Of a DNA stretch of 64,000 nucleotides, positions 1-8,386 are shown one piece after another (within the stretch, counting starts at the first letter, position 1; each line of letters starts with the position of its first letter). Source of the stretch: Rhodocyclaceae bacterium (GTDB lineage Bacteria; Pseudomonadota; Gammaproteobacteria; Burkholderiales; Rhodocyclaceae); contig JADKDD010000001.1 of assembly GCA_016718525.1 (NCBI GenBank), positions 1,763,139 to 1,827,138 of the forward strand. The letters run 5' to 3'. The position numbers were made by a program, and so were the translations under genes. A model generated the notes under the pieces. That model was not told the DNA's origin and did not search any database. It saw only the letters and a list, made by a program, of their open reading frames with translations.

Positions 1-537
1 GTCATCCTCGACCGCGACGGTGTGATCAATCAAGACTCCGACCAATACATCAAGTCGCCAGAGGAATGGAAGCCGATAGCCGGTAGTCTCGAAGCGATCG
101 CACTGCTCAACCAGGCGGGATATCGAGTCGTCGTATGCACTAATCAATCCGGGATCGGGCGCGGACTGTTCGAAATGGACACGCTAAATGCCATCCACGA
201 CAAGATGATCCGTGCTCTGGCAGTGTTGGGTGGGCATATTGATGCAGTATTCTTTTGCCCGCACACCGTGACAGATGAATGCGAGTGCCGTAAACCCAAA
301 CCCGGCATGTTCCACGAAATTGAGGCCCGCTTCAATGTCTCTCTGGAAAACGTTCCCGCGATTGGTGATAGTCTGCGCGACCTGCAAGTCGCCGCCGCTG
401 TTGGTGCCAAACCAATGCTGGTGCTGACAGGAAAGGGCAAGAAAACTGCGTCTGACCCTGAATTGCCACGCAACATGCCCAGCTACCCGGACTTGGCTGC
501 GGCGGTTGCTCAGATCATCAAAAGCAATCCCTCGTGA
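1..537 (+). CDS. gmhB: D-glycero-D-manno-heptose 1,7-bisphosphate 7-phosphatase, 5' end outside window
   Basis: HAD-superfamily phosphatase that removes the 7-phosphate from heptose bisphosphate during synthesis of the LPS inner-core precursor ADP-heptose, in the cytosol. The open frame runs from base 1 and reads VILDRDGVINQD, the HAD motif I with both aspartates, so only the first few codons are missing; the first in-window start codon (GTG at 22) lies inside this motif and is not the start. CTNQSGIGRG is motif II, a Cys-rich loop (CPHTVTDECECRKPKPG) is the zinc site typical of GmhB, and IGDSLRDLQVA is the C-terminal motif. The stop overlaps the plsC start by four bases (GTGA), so the two are translationally coupled. 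This is a confident family call. Confidence 0.93.
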   Translation, partial: VILDRDGVINQDSDQYIKSPEEWKPIAGSLEAIALLNQAGYRVVVCTNQSGIGRGLFEMDTLNAIHDKMIRALAVLGGHIDAVFFCPHTVTDECECRKPKPGMFHEIEARFNVSLENVPAIGDSLRDLQVAAAVGAKPMLVLTGKGKKTASDPELPRNMPSYPDLAAAVAQIIKSNPS

Positions 538-1256
538 GTTATCTGCGCTCGCTGATTTTTGTGCTGATCATGGTGTTCATCACACCACCTTTGGCACTGA
601 TCATCATTTTGAGTTTCCCGTTGCCTCCCCGTGTACGCCTCCATTCAGTCAAGCCATTTGTCAATCTGACGATTTGGCTGATCGAACATGTCATGGGGAT
701 ACGCTATCGTGTTCTCGGTGGCGAAAACATCCCGTCTACGGCCTGTGTTGTCTTGGCCAAGCACCAGTCAATGTGGGAAACCCTGGTGTTGCAAAAGGTG
801 TTTCGTGACACTGTTTTTGTCTACAAACGGGAGTTGCATTGGGTGCCATTTGTCGGTTGGGGTCTCGCAGCCACGCCGATGATTGCGATTGATCGCAGCG
901 CCGGGCGGGATGCCTTGCGTCAACTCGCGAGTTTGGGTAGCGATCGTTTAGCTCAGGGCTTTACCGTGGTCATTTTCCCTGAGGGCACGCGCACGAAACC
1001 AGGAGCACATGAACGCCACAAGCCCGGTGGCGCTCACCTCGCGGCAAAGGCCGGCGCAGTCGTCGTTCCACTGGCACAAAATTCAGGGGAATGCTGGGGT
1101 AACCATTTGCTCGACAAGCGTCCCGGCATTGTGACCGTCTCGATCGGTCCGGCAATCAATCCGGTTGGGCTGACCGCCAGCGAAGTGGGACGACGTGCTG
1201 AACACTGGATCGAGTCAGAAATGCGTCGTATCAGTCCTCATTTGTATCCTGCATGA
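534..1256 (+). CDS. plsC: 1-acyl-sn-glycerol-3-phosphate acyltransferase
   Basis: Acylates lysophosphatidic acid to phosphatidic acid at the inner membrane. The 240-residue protein begins with a hydrophobic anchor (about residues 5-30). Motif I is KHQSMWE (H77 to E82; an H-x4-E form of the usual H-x4-D, which is common in proteobacterial PlsC) and motif III is FPEGTR (148-153). The GTG start overlaps the gmhB stop, and its own stop overlaps the ATG of the next gene by four bases, so gmhB, plsC and the next ORF form one coupled run. The gmhB-plsC pairing links LPS core and phospholipid supply. Confidence 0.92.
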   Translation: MSYLRSLIFVLIMVFITPPLALIIILSFPLPPRVRLHSVKPFVNLTIWLIEHVMGIRYRVLGGENIPSTACVVLAKHQSMWETLVLQKVFRDTVFVYKRELHWVPFVGWGLAATPMIAIDRSAGRDALRQLASLGSDRLAQGFTVVIFPEGTRTKPGAHERHKPGGAHLAAKAGAVVVPLAQNSGECWGNHLLDKRPGIVTVSIGPAINPVGLTASEVGRRAEHWIESEMRRISPHLYPA

Positions 1257-1813
1257 ATACGCTTCATTCATCCCGAAGCGTGAAGAAAGTACCGCAACTT
1301 GTGTTGCGTCTTGGTGCTTCATCAGACAACACAAGGGACTGGTCGGATGGTTGCAGCATCACTTACCTTGGGCGCCAAGTGATGGTTCGGCTTGGTACAC
1401 ATCGCGGTGGCGCCGAGCTGATTGACAATGAATTGCACTTGCCGCTGCCACCCGAAGCCAATGCGCGACAAATTCAGGACGGCGCCGAAGCATGGTTGCG
1501 TCAGGAGTGCTTAAAACATGTCGAGGCCCTGTTTGTGCAGTTTCAAGCGCGTCAGTTGGTGCCGGGCACATGGGGAGGCCGTCAGGCCGGAGATGCCCCG
1601 CAGAGGGTACGCTGTCTAGCCGTTCAACTCACGTTTGCGGCGCGCAGTCCATGGATTGCAGCCAAGGGGGTGGCGACCCTGGTTTGCAACTGGCGATTAA
1701 TTGAACTGGCACCTGCAGTTATCGAACAGCATGCACAGAAAGCGATAAGGCACCTTGCTGAGTTGTCCAGCGCCAATACGACAGTTGATATGTTTGGTAC
1801 TTTGCCCGCCTGA
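1253..1813 (+). CDS. Degenerate YgjP/M48-like protein lacking the HExxH motif
   Basis: A 186-residue protein that I read as a decayed paralogue of the gene directly downstream. The shared landmarks are a central LGxxVxVR segment and the block NWRLIxLxP (146-154 here). In the downstream copy that block leads into HELAH. Here the aligned residues are KAIRH, so the first zinc histidine and the catalytic glutamate are gone (K163, A164) and only the second histidine (H167) remains. No frameshift or stop interrupts it. It overlaps plsC by four bases and ends 5 bp before the intact paralogue. It may be a non-catalytic partner or a gene in decay; no function can be assigned. Confidence 0.7.
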   Translation: MNTLHSSRSVKKVPQLVLRLGASSDNTRDWSDGCSITYLGRQVMVRLGTHRGGAELIDNELHLPLPPEANARQIQDGAEAWLRQECLKHVEALFVQFQARQLVPGTWGGRQAGDAPQRVRCLAVQLTFAARSPWIAAKGVATLVCNWRLIELAPAVIEQHAQKAIRHLAELSSANTTVDMFGTLPA

Positions 1814-1818
1814 GCGAC

Positions 1819-2571
1819 ATGCAACTTGAACAGCTTCTGTTGTTTCGCACTACGCTTCCAATGCCGCCGGATGAACCTCGCCAGCGTCACATTGTGTTGA
1901 ACCAGACTGCCGTTGCCTACACGGTGCGGCAAGGCAGTCACCGGCGCCTGACACTCAACATCGACGATCGCGGCTTGCGCGTCGGGGCACCAAGACGAAC
2001 TACTGCCGCCGAAATTGACGCCTTCATTCAACAACATGCAGATTGGGTACTGGCAAAACTCGACGAACTGAGCCGCCGCACACAGCCCCGCCACTTGGCA
2101 ATCAAAGATGGCAGTCGCCTGCCGCTGCTGGGTAATCTCGTTCCGGTGCGCGTCTTGCCCGGCCACAATCGCAGTCGCTGGATAGCCGATACCTTGTTGC
2201 TCGAAGCGCGCACTGACGCAGACCTCAACTTGCTCGCGCGCCGCGCCGTGCAAAGGCGCGCGCTGTCCTACTTTGGCGAAAGAGTCTCGCTGTTGGCACC
2301 CCAGGTCCGCGTGCAGCCGCCAAGTGTCGGGCTTTCCTCTGCGCGCACACGCTGGGGCAGTTGTAGCGAGAAGACCGGCATCCGGCTCAACTGGCGGTTG
2401 ATTCACTTGCCACCCCATCTCGCCGACTATGTTGTAGTGCACGAACTGGCACACCTGCACGAAATGAATCACAGCCCGCGATTCTGGGCGGTCGTCGAAT
2501 CCGTTTGCCCGAACTGGAAACTTGCGCGCAAAGAACTGAAAGCTGTAGCCCCGACACTCCCACTGCTTTAA
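1819..2571 (+). CDS. YgjP-like zinc metallopeptidase (M48/DUF45 family)
   Basis: Cytosolic metalloprotease-like protein of the YgjP family, 250 residues. The zinc site is HELAHLHEMNH (H208, E209, H212, with H218 as probable third ligand), preceded by the family block TRWGSCSxxxxIRLNWRLI (178-195). The substrate of this family is not established. It follows the degenerate paralogue after 5 bp and lies 9 bp before gloA, so it belongs to the gmhB-plsC run. No signal peptide is visible. Confidence 0.88.
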   Translation: MQLEQLLLFRTTLPMPPDEPRQRHIVLNQTAVAYTVRQGSHRRLTLNIDDRGLRVGAPRRTTAAEIDAFIQQHADWVLAKLDELSRRTQPRHLAIKDGSRLPLLGNLVPVRVLPGHNRSRWIADTLLLEARTDADLNLLARRAVQRRALSYFGERVSLLAPQVRVQPPSVGLSSARTRWGSCSEKTGIRLNWRLIHLPPHLADYVVVHELAHLHEMNHSPRFWAVVESVCPNWKLARKELKAVAPTLPLL

Positions 2572-2580
2572 GGAACTGAG

Positions 2581-2967
2581 ATGAGAATTTTGCACACCAT
2601 GCTGCGCGTCGGAAACCTTGACGCATCCATCGCGTTTTACACCGAGATTCTCGGCATGCGCTTGTTGCGACGCAAAGACTATCCCGAGGGGAAATTCACC
2701 CTCGCTTTTGTTGGTTATGATGACGAATCAAAAGCTGCGGCGATTGAGCTGACCCACAACTGGGGTGTTGAGTCCTACGACCGAGGCACTGGTTATGGTC
2801 ACATTGCATTGGAAGTCCCTGATGCTTATGCTGCCTGTGCAGAAATCAAACAGCGCGGCGGCAATGTATCGCGCGAGGCCGGACCGATGAAAGGCGGCAC
2901 CACAGTCATTGCCTTCGTCGATGATCCAGACGGATACAAGATTGAGTTGATAGAGAGACGGCAGTAG
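2581..2967 (+). CDS. gloA: Lactoylglutathione lyase (glyoxalase I)
   Basis: Isomerises the methylglyoxal-glutathione hemithioacetal to S-lactoylglutathione, the first step of methylglyoxal detoxification. At 128 residues it has the usual bacterial length, and the four metal ligands fall at H5, E56, H74 and E122, the same numbering as the Ni-dependent E. coli enzyme. A Shine-Dalgarno sequence (AAGGAACTGAG) lies directly before the ATG. It is the last gene of the run beginning with gmhB. Confidence 0.96.
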   Translation: MRILHTMLRVGNLDASIAFYTEILGMRLLRRKDYPEGKFTLAFVGYDDESKAAAIELTHNWGVESYDRGTGYGHIALEVPDAYAACAEIKQRGGNVSREAGPMKGGTTVIAFVDDPDGYKIELIERRQ

Positions 2968-3093
2968 CATCGACGAGAATGTGCATTCACCAGAGAGGAA
3001 CTTTCGTCGCCGGCTTGATTGAATGCAAAGCTGTGTGACGATTACCACGCGCCAAACTCAACTGATGGTCACCCAGACGTTCAAGGAAAATCC

Positions 3094-4650
3094 ATGTACA
3101 TGACCCAAACGCTGCATCGCGCCGCACGCTTGCACCCAACCAAGCTGGCGACGATTTACGGTGACCGGCGCACCGACTACGGCAGCATGCAGGACCGCGT
3201 CAGCCGCTTCGCCGGGGCCTTGAGAAAGCTTGGCGTTTCACCTGGTGACCGCGTCGGCATGCTTTCGCTCAATTCGGACCGCTATCTCGAATACTATTTC
3301 TCGGTTTACTGGGCAGGTGGTGTGGTCAATCCCGCCAATATCCGCTGGAGCGCGAACGAAATCGCATATTCGTTTGCCGATTGCGACACACAAGTGCTGT
3401 TGATTGATGACCAGTTTCTGCCGATGCTCGGAGCCATACGTGAGTTGGCACCATGCGTGAAAACCGTTATTCACTGCGGCGATGCAGCAACCCCGGAAGG
3501 CTTGCTGAACTACGAGTGGCTGATTGCCGAGACTGCGCCGTGCGACGATGCGATGCGCAGTGGTGAGGACCTCGCCGGCATCTTCTATACCGGCGGTACC
3601 ACCGGTTTCCCCAAAGGCGTGATGCTGCCCCATCGGGCGCTTTACGCCAATGGCCTGACATTGGTAACTGAAGGCATCGACACGCGCCGGTTCATTGGCC
3701 TACACGCTGCACCCATGTTCCATTTGGCTGATCACGCGTTCACCAATGCGCTAGCGATGGGGGGCGGTACACACGTGATGCTGCCGATGTTCAATCCGCA
3801 GGCTGTCGCCGAAACCATAGCGCGTGAAAAGGTAAATGCAGCGATGTTGGTGCCAACCATGATACAGATGCTGGTCGACGCGCCCGTGACCCACCAGTAT
3901 GACCTGTCCAGCTTGGAGTTCATGCTCTATGGTGGATCTCCGATCGCAGAAGCGGTGGTCGACCGCACCTTGGCACTCATGCCACACGTCAAGATGATGC
4001 AGGCCTATGGTATGACCGAGGTCGCACCTGTGGCCACAGTGCTGCCACATGAGTTTCATATCGGTGAAGGGCGCCAGAAGGGTAAGACACGTTCGGCCGG
4101 ACGCCCGGCGATGATTTGCGATGTACGAATTGTTGATACCAATGATGTCGAGGTGCCGCGCGGCACCATCGGCGAGGTTGCCGTGCGCGGACCTGGCGTT
4201 ATGTTGGGATACTGGAACAAACCCAAGGAAACTGCTGAAGCGATCAAGGACGGCTGGATGCACACAGGTGACGGCGGGTATATGGACGACGAAGGGTTTG
4301 TCTATATCGCCGACCGCATCAAAGACATGATTGTTACCGGCGGCGAGAACGTCTATTCAATTGAAGTCGAAAATGCGGTTGCCAAATACCCTGGCGTGAT
4401 GCAGTGTGCGGTGATCGGCATACCTGACGACAAGTGGGGTGAGGTCGTACATGTTTTCGTCGTGCCGCACGCCGGTGCCAGTGTCACCATTGAGGCTATT
4501 CAGGAACACTGCAAAGCAATGATTGCCAACTACAAGCTGCCGCGCAGTCTTGAAATTATCGAGGCGCTGCCAATGTCCGGCGCGGGAAAAATTCTGAAAA
4601 ACAAATTGCGCGAAAAATTCTGGGCCGGGCGAGATCGCAAGGTTGGATGA
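3094..4650 (+). CDS. Acyl-CoA synthetase, AMP-forming (FadD/FadK-like)
   Basis: Adenylate-forming ligase of 518 residues that activates a carboxylic, probably fatty, acid with ATP and CoA. The P-loop-like signature YTGGTTGFPKGVM, the YGMTE motif, the TGDGGYMDDEGF hinge region and the C-terminal catalytic lysine context SGAGKILK are all visible. I prefer the ATG at 3094, which has AAGGAA ten bases upstream; an upstream in-frame start at 3019 would add an unconserved, hydrophilic tail. The gene stands alone between gloA and the MBOAT gene. Chain-length preference cannot be read from sequence. Confidence 0.9.
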   Translation: MYMTQTLHRAARLHPTKLATIYGDRRTDYGSMQDRVSRFAGALRKLGVSPGDRVGMLSLNSDRYLEYYFSVYWAGGVVNPANIRWSANEIAYSFADCDTQVLLIDDQFLPMLGAIRELAPCVKTVIHCGDAATPEGLLNYEWLIAETAPCDDAMRSGEDLAGIFYTGGTTGFPKGVMLPHRALYANGLTLVTEGIDTRRFIGLHAAPMFHLADHAFTNALAMGGGTHVMLPMFNPQAVAETIAREKVNAAMLVPTMIQMLVDAPVTHQYDLSSLEFMLYGGSPIAEAVVDRTLALMPHVKMMQAYGMTEVAPVATVLPHEFHIGEGRQKGKTRSAGRPAMICDVRIVDTNDVEVPRGTIGEVAVRGPGVMLGYWNKPKETAEAIKDGWMHTGDGGYMDDEGFVYIADRIKDMIVTGGENVYSIEVENAVAKYPGVMQCAVIGIPDDKWGEVVHVFVVPHAGASVTIEAIQEHCKAMIANYKLPRSLEIIEALPMSGAGKILKNKLREKFWAGRDRKVG

Positions 4651-4751
4651 TTTCGCTATAGAAGCTATGCATCACTCAAATTGTGGTGATACCAGATCTG
4701 CAATTCGCCGTTTGGTTGGATTCAATAATTGGTTGAGCCTCAGACTGAAAC

Positions 4752-6263
4752 ATGCTGTTTAACTCCTACATTTTCATATTCATTTTTTTGCCGGTCGTTT
4801 TCTTTGGCTTTTACCAAATTGGCAAGCATAGTCACGCACTGGCTTGCAGCTGGCTTGCACTCGCCTCGCTGTTTTTTTACGGCTGGTGGGACATTCACTA
4901 TGTTCCCTTGCTATTGAGCTCGATTGCATTCAACTACATTGCCGGATATTTCATCGGACACCAGGTTGCCCAGCCGTCACACAGTCGATCAAAACTGCCG
5001 CTGGCGACAGCGATTACAGCAAATCTGTTGCTTCTCGGCTATTTCAAATACGCCAATTTTTTCGTCGAGAATCTGAACAGTGCTGTTGGCACTTCGCTGC
5101 TGCTCGAACAAATTGTCCTTCCGCTTGGCATCTCGTTTTTCACCTTCACGCAAATCGCGTTTCTGGTCGATACCTACCAGGGCAAAGTCAAGGAATACAA
5201 CTTCGTTCACTACGCGTTGTTTGTCACCTATTTCCCGCATCTGATTGCTGGCCCGGTGTTGCACCACAAAGAAATGATGCCGCAGTTTGCCGAGCGCAAA
5301 GTGGTACAGATGGATCTGCAGAACGTTGCCGTCGGACTTAGTATTTTCGTCTTGGGTTTGACCAAGAAAGTCTGGATCGCCGATTCGCTCGCCGGATACG
5401 CCACTCCGGTATTTAGTGCGGTGGCTGCTGGTTCTCACCCAATGCTGCTGGAGGCTTGGGTTGGTGCACTGGCCTACACGTTGCAGCTGTATTTTGATTT
5501 TTCTGCTTACTCCGATATGGCCATTGGTCTGTCGCTGATGTTCAACGTGCGTTTGCCGATGAACTTCAATTCCCCATACAAGGCCAAAAACATCATCGAC
5601 TTCTGGCGACGCTGGCACATGACCTTATCGCGCTTTTTGCGTGATTATCTTTATATTCCGTTGGGTGGCAATCGACACGGCAAAGCTCAACGCTATGTCA
5701 ATCTGACGTTAACCATGGTGCTGGGCGGTTTTTGGCATGGTGCAGGATGGACGTTCGTCATTTGGGGAGCACTGCATGGCATTTACCTGATGATCAACCA
5801 TGCGTGGCAGGGATTTGCGCAACGCATGAGTTGGGGAGATGGCGGCAAGTTGGGCAGATTCTCCGCGGGGACGCTCACTTTTCTGGCCGTAGTGATCGGT
5901 TGGGTCTTCTTTCGCGCAGACAGCGTGTCATCTGCGATTTCCATGCTGCAAAGCATGATCGGAAAACACGGGGTCATGGATCATTGGGTTCCAGTGCGCG
6001 AAGCATTGAAGGTCATCGTTCCGTCTCTGCTGTGCGTATTTTTGTTGCCGAATCTGCGACAGATTTTTCTCGGTTATCGCCCCACTTGTGAGGATCTCAG
6101 CAGCGTTGCCAGGACGACAGATGCCGGGCCAACGTCGGGCGTCGCCCCTCCTCTCCTGCAGTGGCGGCCAAGCACGTTGACGGCATGGGCCATCGCAGCG
6201 TGCTTCCTATTGTCGGTCGGCGAGCTAACGAAAGTTAGCGAATTTCTCTATTTTCAGTTTTGA
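4752..6263 (+). CDS. MBOAT-family O-acyltransferase (AlgI-like)
   Basis: Multi-pass inner-membrane protein of 503 residues that hands acyl (usually acetyl) groups across the membrane for O-acetylation of an exported polysaccharide. The MBOAT core is clear: NFNSPYKAKNIIDFWRRWH, then LSRFLRDYLYIPLGGNR, and GGFWHGAGWTFVIWGALHG with the conserved membrane histidine. About ten hydrophobic segments can be counted. The last codon overlaps the region of the next start, so it is coupled to the AlgJ/X-like gene. No polysaccharide synthase is nearby, so the acceptor is unknown. Confidence 0.92.
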   Translation: MLFNSYIFIFIFLPVVFFGFYQIGKHSHALACSWLALASLFFYGWWDIHYVPLLLSSIAFNYIAGYFIGHQVAQPSHSRSKLPLATAITANLLLLGYFKYANFFVENLNSAVGTSLLLEQIVLPLGISFFTFTQIAFLVDTYQGKVKEYNFVHYALFVTYFPHLIAGPVLHHKEMMPQFAERKVVQMDLQNVAVGLSIFVLGLTKKVWIADSLAGYATPVFSAVAAGSHPMLLEAWVGALAYTLQLYFDFSAYSDMAIGLSLMFNVRLPMNFNSPYKAKNIIDFWRRWHMTLSRFLRDYLYIPLGGNRHGKAQRYVNLTLTMVLGGFWHGAGWTFVIWGALHGIYLMINHAWQGFAQRMSWGDGGKLGRFSAGTLTFLAVVIGWVFFRADSVSSAISMLQSMIGKHGVMDHWVPVREALKVIVPSLLCVFLLPNLRQIFLGYRPTCEDLSSVARTTDAGPTSGVAPPLLQWRPSTLTAWAIAACFLLSVGELTKVSEFLYFQF

Positions 6264-6265
6264 AA

Positions 6266-7279
6266 ATGCGGAACTATCTCGTTCACTTTTTTGTTGTCGT
6301 CACTTGCCTCTTGTTGCCGGCGACGTTCTTTGCTTGGTGGGCGGAACCTCTGGTTGGCGACCTTACTCGCACTGGACATTGGACCGAACGCGACTTCGGC
6401 TCGAATACCATCCAACCGGCAATCCATGTCCAGGCCAGCGGACGTTCTTTGGTCAATCCCGAGATTTCTGTCTTGAGTGACTCCTTTGGCGCCCCTAACT
6501 TGTGGCAATCCGTGCTCACCGAAACCACAGGTTATTCGGTCAAGTCTTTCAATTATGACAAGAACTGCATCACCAATTGGGTTGCCGCTGCAATTGGGCA
6601 GACTTCGAACAAGATTATTGTGATCGAAACCGTTGAACGAAGTTTCGTCGCGAGATTTGCCGACATGCCCCTTTGCAAGAATGCTGAACCTGTACCCATG
6701 GAGATTACAGGCGGCACGACAGAACGCCGCAGAACCAGGTGGCCTCCGACGCTCAGTTGGTCATACCTGGCACCCACAGCAATGAACACCGCAGCGATGA
6801 ATTTCGCCCCGAAAAACCAGATGAATAACGCATCAGTTGCCAATGTTGTCATTGACGCCGACTGCGCCAGGTTTTCAAACCGTCGAAACGACAGAATGCT
6901 TTATTTTCGTGATGACGAATTGAAGGAAAAGTGGAGCAAGGATGAAATACAACGAGCGATAAGGAACGTTTTACGCTTGCAACAGGATGTCGAGCGAAGT
7001 GGCAAAACGTTCGTATTCGTTATTGCTCCGGACAAGTCGTCTGTATATCGCCGGTGCCTATTGTCTACCGCGAAGGATCAAACAATACCAAACATCAACG
7101 GGGCATTGATTGCTGCCGGGATAAATGCACCCGACATGCTAGAAATTTTTCGAAAAAAGGTTCCGGCGACGATCGATTTGTATCGACCGAACGACACTCA
7201 CTGGTCGGAAGTCGGCTACATTTTGGCTGGTGAAACGGTCGGTCGCTACGCGATTAACAAATCGGGGCGAACCCGCTAG
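6266..7279 (+). CDS. AlgJ/AlgX-like SGNH O-acetyltransferase
   Basis: Periplasmic partner of the MBOAT protein: an SGNH-hydrolase-fold protein that transfers acetyl groups to polysaccharide. An N-terminal hydrophobic segment (about residues 5-25) acts as signal or anchor. VLSDSFGAP carries the nucleophile-serine block and NDTHWSEVGY near the C terminus is the Asp-x-His block typical of AlgJ/AlgX. The protein is about 337 residues, slightly short for the family. I use the ATG at 6266, three bases after the upstream stop; a TTG at 6260 is possible. It forms a two-gene unit with the AlgI-like gene. Confidence 0.82.
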   Translation: MRNYLVHFFVVVTCLLLPATFFAWWAEPLVGDLTRTGHWTERDFGSNTIQPAIHVQASGRSLVNPEISVLSDSFGAPNLWQSVLTETTGYSVKSFNYDKNCITNWVAAAIGQTSNKIIVIETVERSFVARFADMPLCKNAEPVPMEITGGTTERRRTRWPPTLSWSYLAPTAMNTAAMNFAPKNQMNNASVANVVIDADCARFSNRRNDRMLYFRDDELKEKWSKDEIQRAIRNVLRLQQDVERSGKTFVFVIAPDKSSVYRRCLLSTAKDQTIPNINGALIAAGINAPDMLEIFRKKVPATIDLYRPNDTHWSEVGYILAGETVGRYAINKSGRTR

Positions 7280-7356
7280 TGTTGATAGCTCAAGGCGAGC
7301 TCAGCCGGACAGTTATTGTCCTGCGTGCCTTCCACAAGCTTACTGCCACTCCCTGA

Positions 7357-7860
7357 CTAGCGCGGCGTCTCATCGAGCGTCCGCTTGTAGGTTTCCTGAA
7401 TTACCCATGCGTCGAAACTCGCACGATGACGATGTTTCGCTACGTCAGCCAGGACTTTGGACTTGGTTTCGTGCCAGCGCTCCATCTGGGCTTCAGACAG
7501 AATCATCTCCAGATCGCTGACGTAAAACTTCATCGGAATTCCTGCAGGATGAAATAAGGTCGTCAGCCATGGTTTGTCGACTACCCAACCATCGGTGTAC
7601 AAGGTCTTACCCTCAAACAGTTTGTTGAGGTGGTTGGCAACTTCTTGAATCGGGTTGCCATACGTTTCAAGTATGTCGCGCGCGATACGGTGAACTTTTT
7701 CAGCATCATCGTCCCAATGTTGCCATTCCGGAGCCGGAAAGATCAGCGAGCAATATTTGGTGTCATCATCCAGGGCGACGCCTACTTCTATTGGATAACT
7801 CATCCCGCCAAAACCGGATGCTTCAACGTCAATGATGATGGGATTTCTTGTCGGGCAAAT
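7357..7860 (-). CDS. DEDD 3'-5' exonuclease-like protein with probable ATT start
   Basis: A small RNase-T/DnaQ-fold protein. The first ATG (7803) gives 148 residues and starts at MSYPIEVG, which would drop exonuclease motif I. The open frame continues upstream and reads PIIIDVEASGFGG, where D and E form the expected DxE pair. A strong AAGGAGAG lies at 7866-7873, five bases before an in-frame ATT (7860), whereas the ATG at 7803 has no ribosome site. The C-terminal motif HRASFDA supplies the His and last Asp. I therefore place the start at the ATT, giving 167 residues. Substrate is unknown. It is transcribed alone, against both neighbours. Confidence 0.68.
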   Translation of the reverse strand: MCPTRNPIIIDVEASGFGGMSYPIEVGVALDDDTKYCSLIFPAPEWQHWDDDAEKVHRIARDILETYGNPIQEVANHLNKLFEGKTLYTDGWVVDKPWLTTLFHPAGIPMKFYVSDLEMILSEAQMERWHETKSKVLADVAKHRHRASFDAWVIQETYKRTLDETPR

Positions 7861-8245
7861 GATTACTCTCCTTGATGAAAATTACTGCGTGATTTTGTGA
7901 TGCAAGTCTAATTCGGAATCAACGACTTGATTATTTGGGTTGCGGACAATTTTGTGTTTTGTTCTACATCGACATGGTCAATCAGTACGCAATGCACATC
8001 CCTAGTGCGTTCTTCGACTCGTCCGCACCAACGTAGTGACCAAATTCGGCGACATGACACTTGCATTTCAATTGTTCACCTCGCACCGCTTACCATTTCC
8101 AAGTGCAGTAATTGATCGCGCCTTGCCGTCGGGGTCGACTTCATGACGATTCAAACCGAAGGAATGTGCGACGTGGTAACCAGCGCGAAGATCCTGACAC
8201 CCATAATTCACGTTCGCCAACTAAATCGAAAGACCGATCCTTTGT

Positions 8246-8274
8246 TTGCATTGTTTCGCGTCCCGCCCTAGTAT
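8246..8274 (+). promoter_or_regulatory. Sigma70-like promoter for the duplicated membrane protein gene
   Basis: TTGCAT (8246-8251) and TAGTAT (8269-8274) are separated by exactly 17 bases, a fair match to the -35 and -10 consensus. Transcription would begin near 8281, in the first arm of the inverted repeat that follows. Prediction from sequence only. Confidence 0.45.
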
Positions 8275-8276
8275 CA

Positions 8277-8298
8277 GACTCGCACCACTAGGCGAGTC
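8277..8298. promoter_or_regulatory. Inverted repeat at the predicted transcription start
   Basis: GACTCGC (8277-8283) and GCGAGTC (8292-8298) form a perfect 7-bp inverted repeat around an 8-base spacer, overlapping the predicted +1. It could be an operator or a 5'-UTR hairpin; no T-run follows, so it is not a terminator. Confidence 0.45.
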
Positions 8299-8304
8299 AA
8301 ATTA

Positions 8305-8318
8305 CGGGTTGCAACCCG
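8305..8318. promoter_or_regulatory. Perfect 14-bp palindrome, candidate operator
   Basis: CGGGTTGCAACCCG is fully self-complementary and lies seven bases past the previous inverted repeat, about 70 bp before the start codon at 8387. A perfect palindrome of this length beside a promoter suggests a dimeric repressor site. The regulator is unknown. Confidence 0.45.
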
Positions 8319-8386
8319 AACATCTGTGACTGAGCAGCAGCTTCTGATGTCAATGCTCGTCAAAGAGGTAAAGCGAGGAGATGACG

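Larger units (their letters stand above)
7861..8386. other. Intergenic region with promoter and inverted repeats
   Basis: About 520 bp between divergent genes. Short ORFs here lack ribosome sites and family signatures, so I call no gene. The right end holds a sigma70-like promoter and two inverted repeats, listed separately. The remainder shows nothing I can interpret. Confidence 0.5.

Noticed and set aside
1551..1579. Weak match to the dispersed repeat (CAGTTGGTGCC, then unrelated) in the degenerate YgjP-like gene
   Set aside because: Only the core is shared, with one mismatch; the 3' half does not align, and one such hit is expected at about 0.3 per window by chance.
1624..2595. Open frame of 323 codons on the minus strand
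   Set aside because: Antisense to two well-supported genes, no motif, low-complexity codon use typical of a shadow frame.
4670..4689. ATCAC/GTGAT inverted repeat after the acyl-CoA synthetase
   Set aside because: Five-base AT-rich stem with a long loop and no T-run; too weak for a terminator or operator.
7927..8115. 62-codon plus-strand ORF in the long intergenic region
   Set aside because: No ribosome site, Ser/Thr-rich random-looking composition, no recognised relatives.
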